The translations under genes and the position numbers were made by a program. Positions 1 through 7,644 of a stretch of DNA of 12,046 nucleotides are shown one piece after another (the first letter of the stretch is position 1; each line of letters opens with the position of its first letter). The DNA comes from Bacteroidales bacterium UBA4417 (lineage in GTDB: Bacteria > Bacteroidota > Bacteroidia > Bacteroidales > UBA4417): assembly GCA_002389705.1 (NCBI GenBank), contig DGQJ01000050.1:1-12046 (forward strand), given 5' to 3'. The notes under the pieces were generated by a model. That model made no database searches and had not been told where the DNA came from. It saw only the letters and a list, made by a program, of their open reading frames with translations.

Positions 1-1
1 C

Positions 2-190
2 GACCTGGCACTTTTCCCTGACCGCGATAAATTTATCAGCCTGCACGAAGAAGGAAAACTTGCAAAACCCGAAGATGTAGCCGGCGTTATTACCCGCACC
101 ATTTTTAACAATTCACTTGTTACCGGCTCGGTGGTGACCATTGACCAGCTGAAAGAAATTATGACGTACAAAGGATCGACCCTCGTGTGA
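2..190 (+). CDS. C-terminal fragment of a short-chain dehydrogenase/reductase-like protein
   Basis: An open frame enters from the left edge and stops with TGA at 188-190, giving the last 62 residues. The segment EEGKLAKPEDVAGVI followed about 15 residues later by LVTGSVVTID resembles the end of short-chain dehydrogenases (Rossmann fold, NAD(P)-dependent oxidoreductases), where a 'PEDVA' helix precedes a final 'TG..I.ID' strand. The classical closing 'DGG' is absent and about 14 more residues follow, which is closer to the atypical sepiapterin/benzil reductase-like SDRs. The cofactor motif TGxxxGxG and catalytic YxxxK lie outside the window, so substrate and subfamily cannot be given. The next gene on the same strand starts 32 nt downstream, so the two may share a transcript. 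Confidence 0.6.
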   Translation, partial: DLALFPDRDKFISLHEEGKLAKPEDVAGVITRTIFNNSLVTGSVVTIDQLKEIMTYKGSTLV

Positions 191-222
191 TTTTAAGTAT
201 TTCAAATCAAAATTAATCCCGG

Positions 223-798
223 ATGCTGAATACCATCAATTCGCTGGACCAGAGCCTTTTCCTGGCCCTGAATGCGCACCACAACCCGTTTTTCGACCAA
301 ATCATGTGGCTTTTCAGCGCGAAGCTTTTCTGGGCTCCGCTTTACGCCTGGTTTCTTTGGTTGTTGTACAAACGATTCCCGAAGCATTATTGGACCGTGC
401 TTATCGCAATTGTGCTGCTGATCGTAGCTTCGGATCAGTTTTGCAACCTCGCAAAAAACAACGTAATGCGTTTAAGGCCATCACAGGACCCCGCCATACA
501 GGCCATAGTACATATTGTAAACGACTACAGGGGCGGGATGTATGGTTTTTATTCAGGGCATGCTTCCAATGCTTTTGCTGTGGCTTTTTTTATGATTATC
601 ATTGCAGGCAGGAAGTTAAAATATCTGATCCCTGTCTGCCTGTTGTACGCCATGCTAACGGCTTACAGCCGCATTTACCTGGGCGTTCATTATCCCGGCG
701 ACATTCTTACAGGCGCCCTGGCAGGCACACTGCTTGGAACAGGAATTGCCCTGTTGCATGCGCATTTTAGAAGAAAGTATCTGAAATTGCAGGATTAA
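223..798 (+). CDS. PAP2-family membrane phosphatase
   Basis: This 191-residue integral membrane protein carries the three signatures of the PAP2 (type 2 phosphatidic acid phosphatase) family. They are K78-x6-R85-P86, S111-G112-H113 (YSGHAS replacing the usual PSGH), and S149-R150-x5-H156-x3-D160. H156 would be the nucleophile and H113 the acid/base; the catalytic set is complete. Hydrophobic segments at about 27-49, 57-75, 115-128, 134-147 and 161-180 match the family's membrane core. The family removes phosphate from lipid phosphates or diphosphates such as undecaprenyl diphosphate, phosphatidate or lipid A, at the outer face of the inner membrane. The substrate here cannot be told from sequence. 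The ATG at 223 is preceded by A-rich sequence without a strong Shine-Dalgarno. It follows the SDR-like gene by 32 nt, and its TAA overlaps the stop codon of the convergent gene. Confidence 0.9.
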   Translation: MLNTINSLDQSLFLALNAHHNPFFDQIMWLFSAKLFWAPLYAWFLWLLYKRFPKHYWTVLIAIVLLIVASDQFCNLAKNNVMRLRPSQDPAIQAIVHIVNDYRGGMYGFYSGHASNAFAVAFFMIIIAGRKLKYLIPVCLLYAMLTAYSRIYLGVHYPGDILTGALAGTLLGTGIALLHAHFRRKYLKLQD

Positions 799-1256
799 TA
801 TCCGTATAGTTTTGCAGTGAATTTTTCAACCTTCACCTGGTAGGTGCATACTTCACGTAAAGCAGGTTCGTTGTAGCTGAATTCACGATCAGTATAATGT
901 GTCATTACCTTATTCAGGAATTCTTTTTTCTGTTCCAGATCAGTAATAAATTCAACCTTACCAAAGGCAAGCACCGAACGGTATTTCATGCTGTAACTGC
1001 AGGCAACCTGCTCGCTCTGGTAACGTAACTGGTGATCGGTACTGAAAGCAATGCACACATTCGGGTTGTTTTTCAGGATATCTATTTTATGGCCTTTTTG
1101 CGATGAATGCAGGAAGATAACACCATTACTATACCCAAAATTGAATGGCAGTACATAGGGATGATTATTTTCATCAACCATACTTACATAACAAACCTGG
1201 CATTTTTTAATGATTTCGTCTATTTCTTTCTGATCAGTAATAAAGCGATGTTGCAT
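795..1256 (-). CDS. NimA-like / pyridoxamine 5'-phosphate oxidase family flavin protein
   Basis: This 153-residue protein has the layout of the FMN-binding split-barrel family that includes pyridoxamine phosphate oxidase-like proteins and the Nim nitroimidazole reductases. Visible parts are a first strand pair with VCYVSMVDEN and PYVLPFNFGY (about 21-42), then IFLHSSQKGHKIDIL and NPNVCIAFS (about 47-72), the segment YRSVLAFGKVEFI (92-104), and a closing strand KVEKFTAKLYGY (142-153). Length is normal for the family. Such proteins are usually cytoplasmic homodimers binding FMN or a related flavin. A true role in vitamin B6 synthesis is unlikely because that enzyme is longer and has other phosphate-binding residues. 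It is the third gene of a minus-strand unit, 36 nt after the holin-family gene. Its stop shares a TTAA with the stop of the PAP2 gene. Drug reduction should not be inferred from the family alone. Confidence 0.85.
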   Translation of the reverse strand: MQHRFITDQKEIDEIIKKCQVCYVSMVDENNHPYVLPFNFGYSNGVIFLHSSQKGHKIDILKNNPNVCIAFSTDHQLRYQSEQVACSYSMKYRSVLAFGKVEFITDLEQKKEFLNKVMTHYTDREFSYNEPALREVCTYQVKVEKFTAKLYGY

Positions 1257-1292
1257 ATATGCGGGGTTAGATTTTTTAGTTTATGAAAACAG

Positions 1293-1655
1293 CTAATCAG
1301 CATGTTGCTTGTTTGATTTAGGCCGGGCAATAGCTTCGAGTATCCAGGTAATTACTGATACCAGTATCGAAAACAGCACTGCCGTAAAGAAGCTGTTCAC
1401 TGCAAATCCTGAAAGCGCCGAATCGGCCAACAAGATTATAACAGCATTGATTACCAACAGGAAAAGCCCGAACGTGAAGAATGTGATCGGTATGGTGAGT
1501 ACCACCAGGATCGGTTTCAGGAAGGCATTCAGGAAACCCATAACCAGGGCAACCAGGATTGCTGTCGGGAATCCATCGAGGTAAACACCATCCAGGATAT
1601 AGGCTCCGAAAAAGACAGCCAGTGAACTAACCAGTATTTTCAGGATAAATGACAT
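1293..1655 (-). CDS. Phage holin 4_2 superfamily membrane protein (YvlD-like)
   Basis: A 120-residue very hydrophobic protein with about four membrane helices at roughly 3-20, 31-47, 49-77 and 86-108, and a short charged tail RPKSNKQHAD. The central stretch FLNAFLKPILVVL followed by PITFFTFGLFLLVINA is the conserved core of the family named 'phage holin family 4, superfamily 2' (DUF360; Bacillus YvlD is a member). Despite the name, chromosomal members are widespread inner-membrane proteins with no shown lytic function, and there is no endolysin, phage gene or lysis cassette nearby. It starts 15 nt after the stop of the large envelope peptidase gene and is followed by the flavin-protein gene, so it is very probably co-transcribed with both. 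Function unknown. Confidence 0.85.
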   Translation of the reverse strand: MSFILKILVSSLAVFFGAYILDGVYLDGFPTAILVALVMGFLNAFLKPILVVLTIPITFFTFGLFLLVINAVIILLADSALSGFAVNSFFTAVLFSILVSVITWILEAIARPKSNKQHAD

Positions 1656-1670
1656 ATTGCGTTGCTTGAT

Positions 1671-4568
1671 TTAATTTGACAAATTTACAGAAAAAAGCAG
1701 ATCGGTAAAATATTGCTTTTCCGCAGGAAGGTACCCCACGCGCAAGCCAAGGTCAATCGGAAAAATAAACCTTAAAACATGGATATCCGAAGATAACTCC
1801 ACACCCACTGACTCCAGCCTGCGTATGTCACCATGTGTTATAGCTTCTCCGCGATCATAAAAAATATTGGTCTTTAATCTTTTAACATATACGAGCGGAC
1901 CAAAAGAGAAGTCAGGATAAGCAAAAGGAAACTTATAATTCATGGCGATGTACTGAACTGTTTCATCATTTTGAGTTACATATCCCCTCGGGTAATTGAT
2001 CCCGGAAGCAAAGTAGTATTTATCTCCACCGTTCCGTTGCTGCCAGTTTACATCAGCCCTGATACCATGATGATTCACAATCCCCGGGAAATAAAACCTG
2101 CCAGATATCCACATAATATTGCCTAAATCATTATCCCCGAACGGAGTATGCCTGAACCCCCAGCTCACAGATTGACCCCATCGGGGAAAAAGATCTTTAT
2201 TCGATTGCTTAATAAAGCGATATGCATACAATCCATAATCGAATGAAAAGAATGTGCCGTCAAGTTTATCATCTTCAGGTGAAGTGTTGTTTGTAATATC
2301 CGTAAAACTTGTGTGCAACTTCATCTGTAATCCTTTATAATATTTACCACCTGTGAAAAGCAATGGTACAGTTACACCACCTTTGAGAACAGTTTCGTTA
2401 AAACTATAGAGAACGGAATTTTCGCCACTGGTATAGGCGGTTCGCTTCCCATAGGATGTGCCCAGGTCTATGATCGGGAACCAGCCCTGCCAACTGAAAT
2501 CAGCAGTTACTTTACCAGCTTTTTCAGCCATATCATATTTATAACCCACCACAGCGGTTGCTGTGCTGAGTTCATTTTGCGACATAAAAGATACGCCAAC
2601 CCCATTCTCCGCTTCCATATAATTAATATACGCCGGGGCCCAACTATGAAAATTTATTAAATGAGCCGCTTTTCGGTATGGCTCAGACTGAAATACTAAA
2701 TCGCTCAACGGCGTAGTATCGCTAAGGCTAAGTTCTTCTTTTACAAGATATTTGTAAAGTGACGGCGAAAAATCCACGATTTCGTTTAATTTCGCCCAGG
2801 CTTCCGGATTAAAACTGGTTTCCGCCAGACTGTAACCGTTTGAAGAATAATCAGAATAAACAATCCTCTTCCCATCGGGACTCAGGTTTGCATCGCGGGC
2901 ACCATACCTGGCAGAAGTAACTTTATATACATCACTTGCACCTGGCTTCAAAGCATAAATATTTTCGATACCCGAAAACGAACCGTTAAACAAAACATAA
3001 TCGCCTGCAAAAACAGGATTGGATATTTCGGTGGTTGTCGATGGCAATAATGTTGTGACCCGCTGATGAACTAGATCATACACTGCCAGGCTTTTCCCCT
3101 TCCCATCAAAATAGGTGAACACAATATTTTCACCATCCTTTGACCATGATGGACTCATATAAAACCCGGTATCCGGCGAATCCAATAAAACAATTTCCTC
3201 TCCGGTTTCAATATTAATGATTACCAGTGAGCTATTGCCTTCGGGCAATGTACGTACTGCTGCCAGCAAATGTCCGTCGGGCGATAATGCCGGTGCAAAT
3301 AACCGGCTTTTCAGTGCCAGCTTTTTTATCAGGCCTGTATTGCTGTCGAATATTCTGATTACCGAATAATTACGTTGTTCCCAACGAATGTCGTTAATGA
3401 TTTCTGTCCATGCCAGTAAAAAACCTGGCACCCGGGTATTGATATCCGTTTTTTTTGCAGCCGGCATTTTGGAATCTACGCTTACTGCCGAAATATTTTC
3501 GGCAGATAGGTAACCCGGGGTTGCAATTATTTCTTTAAATCCGGCAGGACCTGTGATAACAAAACGGGTAATATCATCGATGCTCGAAAATGATGAAACC
3601 ACAATGCTATCGCTCACATAAACCGGGAATTTATAGTTTTCATATTTCGACGTATTTGCCGGTGAAACCTTTGTACATGCAGTAATACTATTTTGTTTGT
3701 CCTGCCACTTCCATAAACTATCCATTTCGCGCATGGTATTGCTGAACAAATCTTCTTTTCCAAAACCGGTAGCTTTTTTGAGCCCACGATTAAAAGGCGT
3801 TAACACAAATGGCTTCCGTGCCACTTCATTGAGGGCTGAGACCCATGCCTGGTAGCCATATTTCCGGCGTACGTTTGCAACTAAAGTATAACCGAGTTCA
3901 TATTGATCAGGCACAAAAGTTTTGTACGAACCAAAAGTCGCCTTATCATAGGTAAAGGCTCCTTGTTCCATAACCTGGGTGCGAAGCAACATCTCAAAGT
4001 TTGGTATCCGTCCACGCCCGGCCGGGCCCAGGGCTGTTTCGGTGCAAACGGCATCACCTTCCATAAACCAGGAAGGCACAAACAATCCATTTATGGCTAC
4101 AGCAGCCTGCTCACCCAGGAACCATGACAAAATCCGGGTAAACCCCTGGTTGTTTCTGTCCATCTGAACCACATGCCTGTATTCATGAACCAGCAACTGT
4201 GTCATCCAATCTTCGGCATACATATCCTGGGGAGGAGAGGTATACGCTTCGATACGTTTGGGAGCCCAAATGGTTATTGCATTGGGCGTAACATTATAAT
4301 TATGAATGATTACAGGAACTCTCGATGGACTATAGGCAAGTGATTTGGGTACCGAAGTATATAACCTGCTGGCAACGGGAATCATTTGCAAGGCTTTGCG
4401 TTCAAAGTTTTCAGGATACACAAGCCTTAAGTGTGGCGTAACAATTTGACGCCATTTCAGCGAAGCCGGATCCTGTCCGAGATTATAGTATTGAGAAAAA
4501 GCCACGACAGGAAATATGGATACCAGAACAAAGAAAAAATGCTTGCTAAGATGACTCCTAAGTCTCAT
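1671..4568 (-). CDS. Envelope gluzincin peptidase with beta-propeller and probable outer-membrane barrel
   Basis: A 965-residue exported protein with three parts. Residues 1-25 form a signal peptide (basic start, hydrophobic FFFVLVSIFPVVAF, then Q26). Residues about 40-290 look like a peptidase MA-like gluzincin: VHEYRH supplies the zinc motif H128-E129-x2-H132, and WFMEGDA supplies the likely third ligand E170, 38 residues later. Residues about 310-600 carry TolB/PD40-type propeller repeats, seen as FAPALSPDGHLLAAVR (424-439), MSPSWSKDGENIVFTYF (471-487) and ANLSPDGKRIVYSDY (560-574). Residues about 640-965 are rich in alternating strands and aromatics and end in LLFSVNLSN, as in a beta-barrel; INYPRGY (857-863) recalls the Omp85 L6 RGY/RGF element. 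I infer an outer-membrane protein whose soluble part is a zinc peptidase. Substrate unknown. It leads a three-gene unit and has its own promoter. Confidence 0.8.
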   Translation of the reverse strand: MRLRSHLSKHFFFVLVSIFPVVAFSQYYNLGQDPASLKWRQIVTPHLRLVYPENFERKALQMIPVASRLYTSVPKSLAYSPSRVPVIIHNYNVTPNAITIWAPKRIEAYTSPPQDMYAEDWMTQLLVHEYRHVVQMDRNNQGFTRILSWFLGEQAAVAINGLFVPSWFMEGDAVCTETALGPAGRGRIPNFEMLLRTQVMEQGAFTYDKATFGSYKTFVPDQYELGYTLVANVRRKYGYQAWVSALNEVARKPFVLTPFNRGLKKATGFGKEDLFSNTMREMDSLWKWQDKQNSITACTKVSPANTSKYENYKFPVYVSDSIVVSSFSSIDDITRFVITGPAGFKEIIATPGYLSAENISAVSVDSKMPAAKKTDINTRVPGFLLAWTEIINDIRWEQRNYSVIRIFDSNTGLIKKLALKSRLFAPALSPDGHLLAAVRTLPEGNSSLVIINIETGEEIVLLDSPDTGFYMSPSWSKDGENIVFTYFDGKGKSLAVYDLVHQRVTTLLPSTTTEISNPVFAGDYVLFNGSFSGIENIYALKPGASDVYKVTSARYGARDANLSPDGKRIVYSDYSSNGYSLAETSFNPEAWAKLNEIVDFSPSLYKYLVKEELSLSDTTPLSDLVFQSEPYRKAAHLINFHSWAPAYINYMEAENGVGVSFMSQNELSTATAVVGYKYDMAEKAGKVTADFSWQGWFPIIDLGTSYGKRTAYTSGENSVLYSFNETVLKGGVTVPLLFTGGKYYKGLQMKLHTSFTDITNNTSPEDDKLDGTFFSFDYGLYAYRFIKQSNKDLFPRWGQSVSWGFRHTPFGDNDLGNIMWISGRFYFPGIVNHHGIRADVNWQQRNGGDKYYFASGINYPRGYVTQNDETVQYIAMNYKFPFAYPDFSFGPLVYVKRLKTNIFYDRGEAITHGDIRRLESVGVELSSDIHVLRFIFPIDLGLRVGYLPAEKQYFTDLLFSVNLSN

Positions 4569-4585
4569 AAGTGGCTATTAAATTA

Positions 4586-4617
4586 CAAACCTACACGAAT
4601 ATTATTTATTTCGCAAT
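4586..4617 (-). promoter_or_regulatory. Bacteroidota-type promoter for the envelope peptidase operon
   Basis: Read on the minus strand, a -33 box ATTG (top strand 4614-4617) is separated by exactly 20 nt from TAGGTTTG (top strand 4586-4593), a full match to the Bacteroidota -7 consensus TAnnTTTG. Transcription would start near 4580, leaving a leader of only about 10-15 nt before the ATG at 4566-4568. It lies downstream of the receiver gene's terminator, which makes the three-gene unit an independent transcript. Confidence 0.65.
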
Positions 4618-4666
4618 GATAATCGGAAGCACATTGTGATTTTACTTACAGGCAACAACATAAAAG

Positions 4667-4705
4667 CAAAAAAATAAAAGCGGAGGCTCGTTAAAACCTC
4701 CGCTT
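4667..4705 (-). terminator. Intrinsic terminator of the receiver gene
   Basis: A perfect 9-bp inverted repeat (arms 4678-4686 and 4697-4705, AAGCGGAGG / CCTCCGCTT) with a 10-nt loop. On the minus strand it is followed by TTATTTTTTT, a classical rho-independent layout. It sits 33 nt beyond the stop of the CheY-like gene and ends the T9SS cargo-receiver transcript. The top-strand side after the hairpin lacks a T run, so it acts in one direction. Confidence 0.85.
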
Positions 4706-4738
4706 AAATAAACTAAGATGAAAAACCTGAGATGAAAA

Positions 4739-5143
4739 CTAAACTAAATTATAATCACGGAAGAGAGTACTCAACTCATCGAAACTAAATGGCTTTTGTG
4801 CATATCCATCTACCCCGGCTTTTAAGCATTCAGCTTTATCAGGATTGGTAGTGATGGCAATAATTGTTGTATGACCCTTTTTAAGGTAATCCAACTCTAT
4901 CTTGCGAATTTCTTTAACAGCCTGCAGACCATCCATTTCTGGCATTTGTATATCCATAAGGATGAGATCATATTCTTTAGACCTGAAGCGCGTGACAGCT
5001 TCGTTCCCGTTCTTCGCAACATCTACTTCATGCCCATTCCGCCTGAGGTAGAAAGTTGTGATTTTTTCGATCATCTCATCATCTTCGGCTAACAAAATAT
5101 TAAGTTTTCTCATCAGGTCTTGATTGTTTTGATAATTCCCCAT
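4739..5143 (-). CDS. Single-domain response regulator (CheY-like receiver)
   Basis: A 134-residue protein made of one receiver domain and no output domain. The phosphorylation site is D64 in ILMDIQMPEMDG; the acidic Mg-binding pocket is E20-D21-D22; the switch residue is T98 in IAITTN; and the conserved lysine is K117 in QKPFS. All required residues are present. MDIQMPEMDG is the form common in receivers fed by hybrid histidine kinases, so it probably accepts phosphate from a kinase coded elsewhere. No kinase is in the window. The ATG at 5143 has an AAGGA-type site about 8 nt upstream; a second ATG at residue 11 (MRKLNILLAEDD) lacks one, so I prefer the first. It starts 36 nt after the stop of the T9SS cargo gene and is followed by a terminator, so it may be expressed as the second gene of that unit. 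Target unknown. Confidence 0.92.
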   Translation of the reverse strand: MGNYQNNQDLMRKLNILLAEDDEMIEKITTFYLRRNGHEVDVAKNGNEAVTRFRSKEYDLILMDIQMPEMDGLQAVKEIRKIELDYLKKGHTTIIAITTNPDKAECLKAGVDGYAQKPFSFDELSTLFRDYNLV

Positions 5144-5179
5144 TTATTTTCCTTTTTAAAACCAGTGTAGCCGACGAGT

Positions 5180-7354
5180 TTATTTTGAGATTATTTTTTT
5201 AGTGATTGTGTGTATTCCGTCCGAAAGTTTCAGAATACATATCCCTGCAGCGTAGTTTCCTGTCGAAAGGTTGATGCCATCTGACAAGCTTCCTTTTGTT
5301 GAACTCAACAATTTGCCATCCGTTGTATACAAGGCTGCAGTATAAATCCTGTTGTCCTTTCCTGTTACTGTTACTTCACCTGCTACGATTGTCACACTTG
5401 AAATTTCTTCACTCTCAGTTCCTGCAACTGATTGTTCTTCGATACCAGCCGGGGAGTAAAAATGAAGTTCGAAGCGTTTGGGATCCATATCGGGCGACTG
5501 ATAGAAAGTGTAAACTGAATCAGCCCGAAGATCAATAAATTTAGAAAGCGCTTTATCCTCAAGTATCACCGGGTAACGATATTCAAAATCAGTGCTTCCG
5601 GTAGTCGAGATGCTGTATTCACCTGCTTTTTTACACTCGATATTTACAGGTACATTGAGTGATGAATTAACGTCAGGAACCGTATTTATTGCATATTTTT
5701 CATCACCTTCAGATGAAAGGGAAAGTGAAGGGGCTTCGGTATCGTTTTGTATTTTAACAGCATCAAGGGTATTGTCAAATCCAAAGGTTGCATTGTCGAG
5801 CACGCGGAACAAAACTTCATCAGAAGCGCTGGCAGCATCTTTAAGCTTAAACCTTATCGAGTTATTCTTTACTACATGTTTTGGTTCATTCAGGTTACTT
5901 ACACGCGAATTTTTATTTACCACCAGCGATCCTTCACCTCCAGCTTTCACAAAGAAACCCTGCATTGGAGCAATATAACGGCTTCCGTTATTTAATGAAA
6001 CTGCGTTATCGCCACCTGGCAGGTACACCGAAAAATTGCCTGAACCTGAAGGGTCCGGATAATAAATAGCTGAAGCGATAGCGTTGCGCTGCCATGCATG
6101 GTTAGCATTATTTTCCCAATCAATATAACAAGGATAAGGATTACCGGTAAGATTAAGTCCATTGCCCGAGTTAGATATTTCATACGACTTAGGCTCCTGA
6201 TCAGGTGTTCCCTCGAAAGTACGTACTTCGCTCGATAATGAATATACTTCGTATCCCTGCATAACCTGCATCGGGTCGTTAGTAGGTACAATGTAACTGC
6301 CCCATTGACCTGTTGTTTCATCATAAGTACGAAGGTACATGTTAAGGAATGTTTTTGAATACGCCATTTCGACCGGGGAGGACACAAGATTTTTCTTTCC
6401 CTTTATTACCTGATATTCCGACTGAATAGTCCCGGTAGCATCGCCATTCAGGAACAAAGCCGATTTTTTATCTGCGGTGTTTTTCAGCAGGAATTTTCCT
6501 GATCCTTTAACAGAAAGACTACCGTTTATGTTTATTAATGCTTCAGGATAAACAATTAAGGATGAACCTGAATTAACAACCAAATTATTGGAATATGCAT
6601 TTTTAGTAACTTCCGGATTGTGCTGAGAAACTAATATTGAAACATTGGAGGAAGTACCAGGAACAACGGCTCCGGCCCAATTCTGAACATCGTTCCAACT
6701 GCTGCTAACTGCACCGGTCCAGTTATATTCAGTAATATATGATCCGTCGGGTATAGAAGAGGCGGGGCTTACTCCCAAAGCTGAACCTTCGCCTGTATAA
6801 CGAACTGATTCAATTGCACCGGTTCCTTTTACAAGAACATTAGTACCAACAGATAAAGTACCTGTAACCGAAAGTTTACCGGCAACCAGGTGGCTGGCCG
6901 ATGATGTACTCTGACAAATATTTTTTACCAGTACGTTACCTTCATTTTCAATTGTCAACAATGCGTTCTCACTGATATTTAAATTATTAACCCTTAATTC
7001 ACCACCACACTTTAACTCTGAATTGCCGCTAAATGTAAGATTTGCATTATCACCACGCAAAACACCGGTATTTGAAACCAGTAATTTCCCAAATGCTGAA
7101 AATGAAAAATTCACATTTTGCATAACCGTGCGATCAATAATCAATGTATCATTGCTTTGTGGGACAAATTCCGAAGCTTTACCATTTGCCGAAAGGGACC
7201 ATGTGGACGCCAGGCTCCAAGCCCCGTTATTACCAACCGAGTATAATTTGAGTCCGCCCCTGCCAAATGATTCATTCACAACAATTAACATCATTGCAAA
7301 AGCAACGATTGTTAACTTTGTGGTGAATCTAATATTTAACATTTTATGTGGCAT
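5180..7354 (-). CDS. Secreted protein with T9SS type A sorting domain
   Basis: A 724-residue exported protein. A signal peptide covers about 1-31 (basic region, then TIVAFAMMLIVVNESFG). Two copies of a tryptophan-rich module common in T9SS cargo are visible: GAWSLASTWS...VP (44-65) and SSWNDVQNWAGAVVPG (218-233). Between and after them are repetitive short beta-strand segments rich in N, G, S and V (about 85-180 and 255-310), suggesting a beta-helix-like stack. The region 322-475 has the cargo-type motif NLTGNPYPCYIDW (401-413) and IAPMQGFFVKA (461-471). The last about 75 residues (650-724), with TAALYTTDGKLLS, NLSTGNYAAGICILKLSDG and a basic end TITKKIISK, form the type A C-terminal sorting domain that directs T9SS export and release or anchoring at the cell surface. 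No enzyme active site was recognised. A second ATG at residue 5 is an equally good start. Confidence 0.85.
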   Translation of the reverse strand: MPHKMLNIRFTTKLTIVAFAMMLIVVNESFGRGGLKLYSVGNNGAWSLASTWSLSANGKASEFVPQSNDTLIIDRTVMQNVNFSFSAFGKLLVSNTGVLRGDNANLTFSGNSELKCGGELRVNNLNISENALLTIENEGNVLVKNICQSTSSASHLVAGKLSVTGTLSVGTNVLVKGTGAIESVRYTGEGSALGVSPASSIPDGSYITEYNWTGAVSSSWNDVQNWAGAVVPGTSSNVSILVSQHNPEVTKNAYSNNLVVNSGSSLIVYPEALININGSLSVKGSGKFLLKNTADKKSALFLNGDATGTIQSEYQVIKGKKNLVSSPVEMAYSKTFLNMYLRTYDETTGQWGSYIVPTNDPMQVMQGYEVYSLSSEVRTFEGTPDQEPKSYEISNSGNGLNLTGNPYPCYIDWENNANHAWQRNAIASAIYYPDPSGSGNFSVYLPGGDNAVSLNNGSRYIAPMQGFFVKAGGEGSLVVNKNSRVSNLNEPKHVVKNNSIRFKLKDAASASDEVLFRVLDNATFGFDNTLDAVKIQNDTEAPSLSLSSEGDEKYAINTVPDVNSSLNVPVNIECKKAGEYSISTTGSTDFEYRYPVILEDKALSKFIDLRADSVYTFYQSPDMDPKRFELHFYSPAGIEEQSVAGTESEEISSVTIVAGEVTVTGKDNRIYTAALYTTDGKLLSSTKGSLSDGINLSTGNYAAGICILKLSDGIHTITKKIISK

Positions 7355-7407
7355 ACTAGTTAATTTTGGATGAGTGAGAGCAACAGGAGATTGGTGTTGA
7401 GCAGTCT

Positions 7408-7445
7408 GTTAAGAAATTTTAATCAAAAAATCAAATTTTCTTAAC
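7408..7445. repeat. Imperfect AT-rich inverted repeat upstream of the T9SS cargo gene
   Basis: Arms at 7408-7420 and 7433-7445 (GTTAAGAAATTTT against its complement AAATTTTCTTAAC) pair over 12 of 13 positions around a 12-nt loop. No T run follows on either strand, so it does not look like an intrinsic terminator. It lies 54-91 nt upstream of the cargo gene's start. It could be an operator or part of the leader; only the symmetry is seen. Confidence 0.5.
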
Positions 7446-7502
7446 ACTCTCTGTATATAACAAACGATATGCCTCGTTTTTTAACACTCTATATATCAAC
7501 AA
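7441..7502. repeat. Two tandem copies of a 22-23 nt element upstream of the T9SS cargo gene
   Basis: Copy one (7441-7463) and copy two (7481-7502) begin with the identical ten bases TTAACACTCT and continue with similar AT-rich sequence ending in AACAA. Start-to-start spacing is 40 nt, close to four helical turns, which would put a bound protein on the same face. Copy one shares its first five bases with the right arm of the neighbouring inverted repeat. They may be binding sites controlling the cargo gene (start at 7354). A regulator cannot be named. Confidence 0.45.
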
Positions 7503-7644
7503 TATAATTACAAAGAATAAACCAAGCCCCATTATTAGTGTCCCATAATGAAAAAATTAAGTCTTTTGTTGATCACTTTTGAAAATCTTTCTCCCAATAA
7601 TGGTGTCAGAATCACACTTAGAGTAACGTCAGGCGCAAACGAAA

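Larger units (their letters stand above)
7355..7644. other. Intergenic spacer between rluA-like and T9SS cargo genes
   Basis: A 290-nt AT-rich gap with no convincing coding frame. Besides the repeats at 7408-7502 it has short inverted copies of CCATTATT (7529-7536 and 7596-7603), too weak to call a terminator. On the minus strand TATCGTTTG (top strand 7461-7469) and TATTCTTTG (7511-7519) resemble a -7 box with one extra base between TA and TTTG. Neither has a well-spaced TTG -33 partner, so the cargo gene's promoter is not fixed. Confidence 0.5.

Noticed and set aside
1293..1655. Prophage lysis cassette suggested by the holin family name
   Set aside because: No endolysin, structural or integrase genes are nearby, and this family is mostly chromosomal with no proven lytic role.
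5992..6387. 131-codon frame inside the T9SS cargo gene on the same strand
   Set aside because: It lies wholly within a frame having a signal peptide and sorting tail, and its translation is rich in cysteine, arginine and leucine without any motif.
7408..7445. Inverted repeat as a terminator for the panB unit
   Set aside because: No T run follows on the minus strand, the stem is AT-rich, and it lies about 200 nt past the last stop codon.
7441..7490. TTAACACTC copies as CIRCE heat-shock half sites
   Set aside because: They differ from TTAGCACTC, both copies point the same way, and no GAGTGCTAA partner sits 9 nt away. They also lie before a cargo gene, not a chaperone gene.
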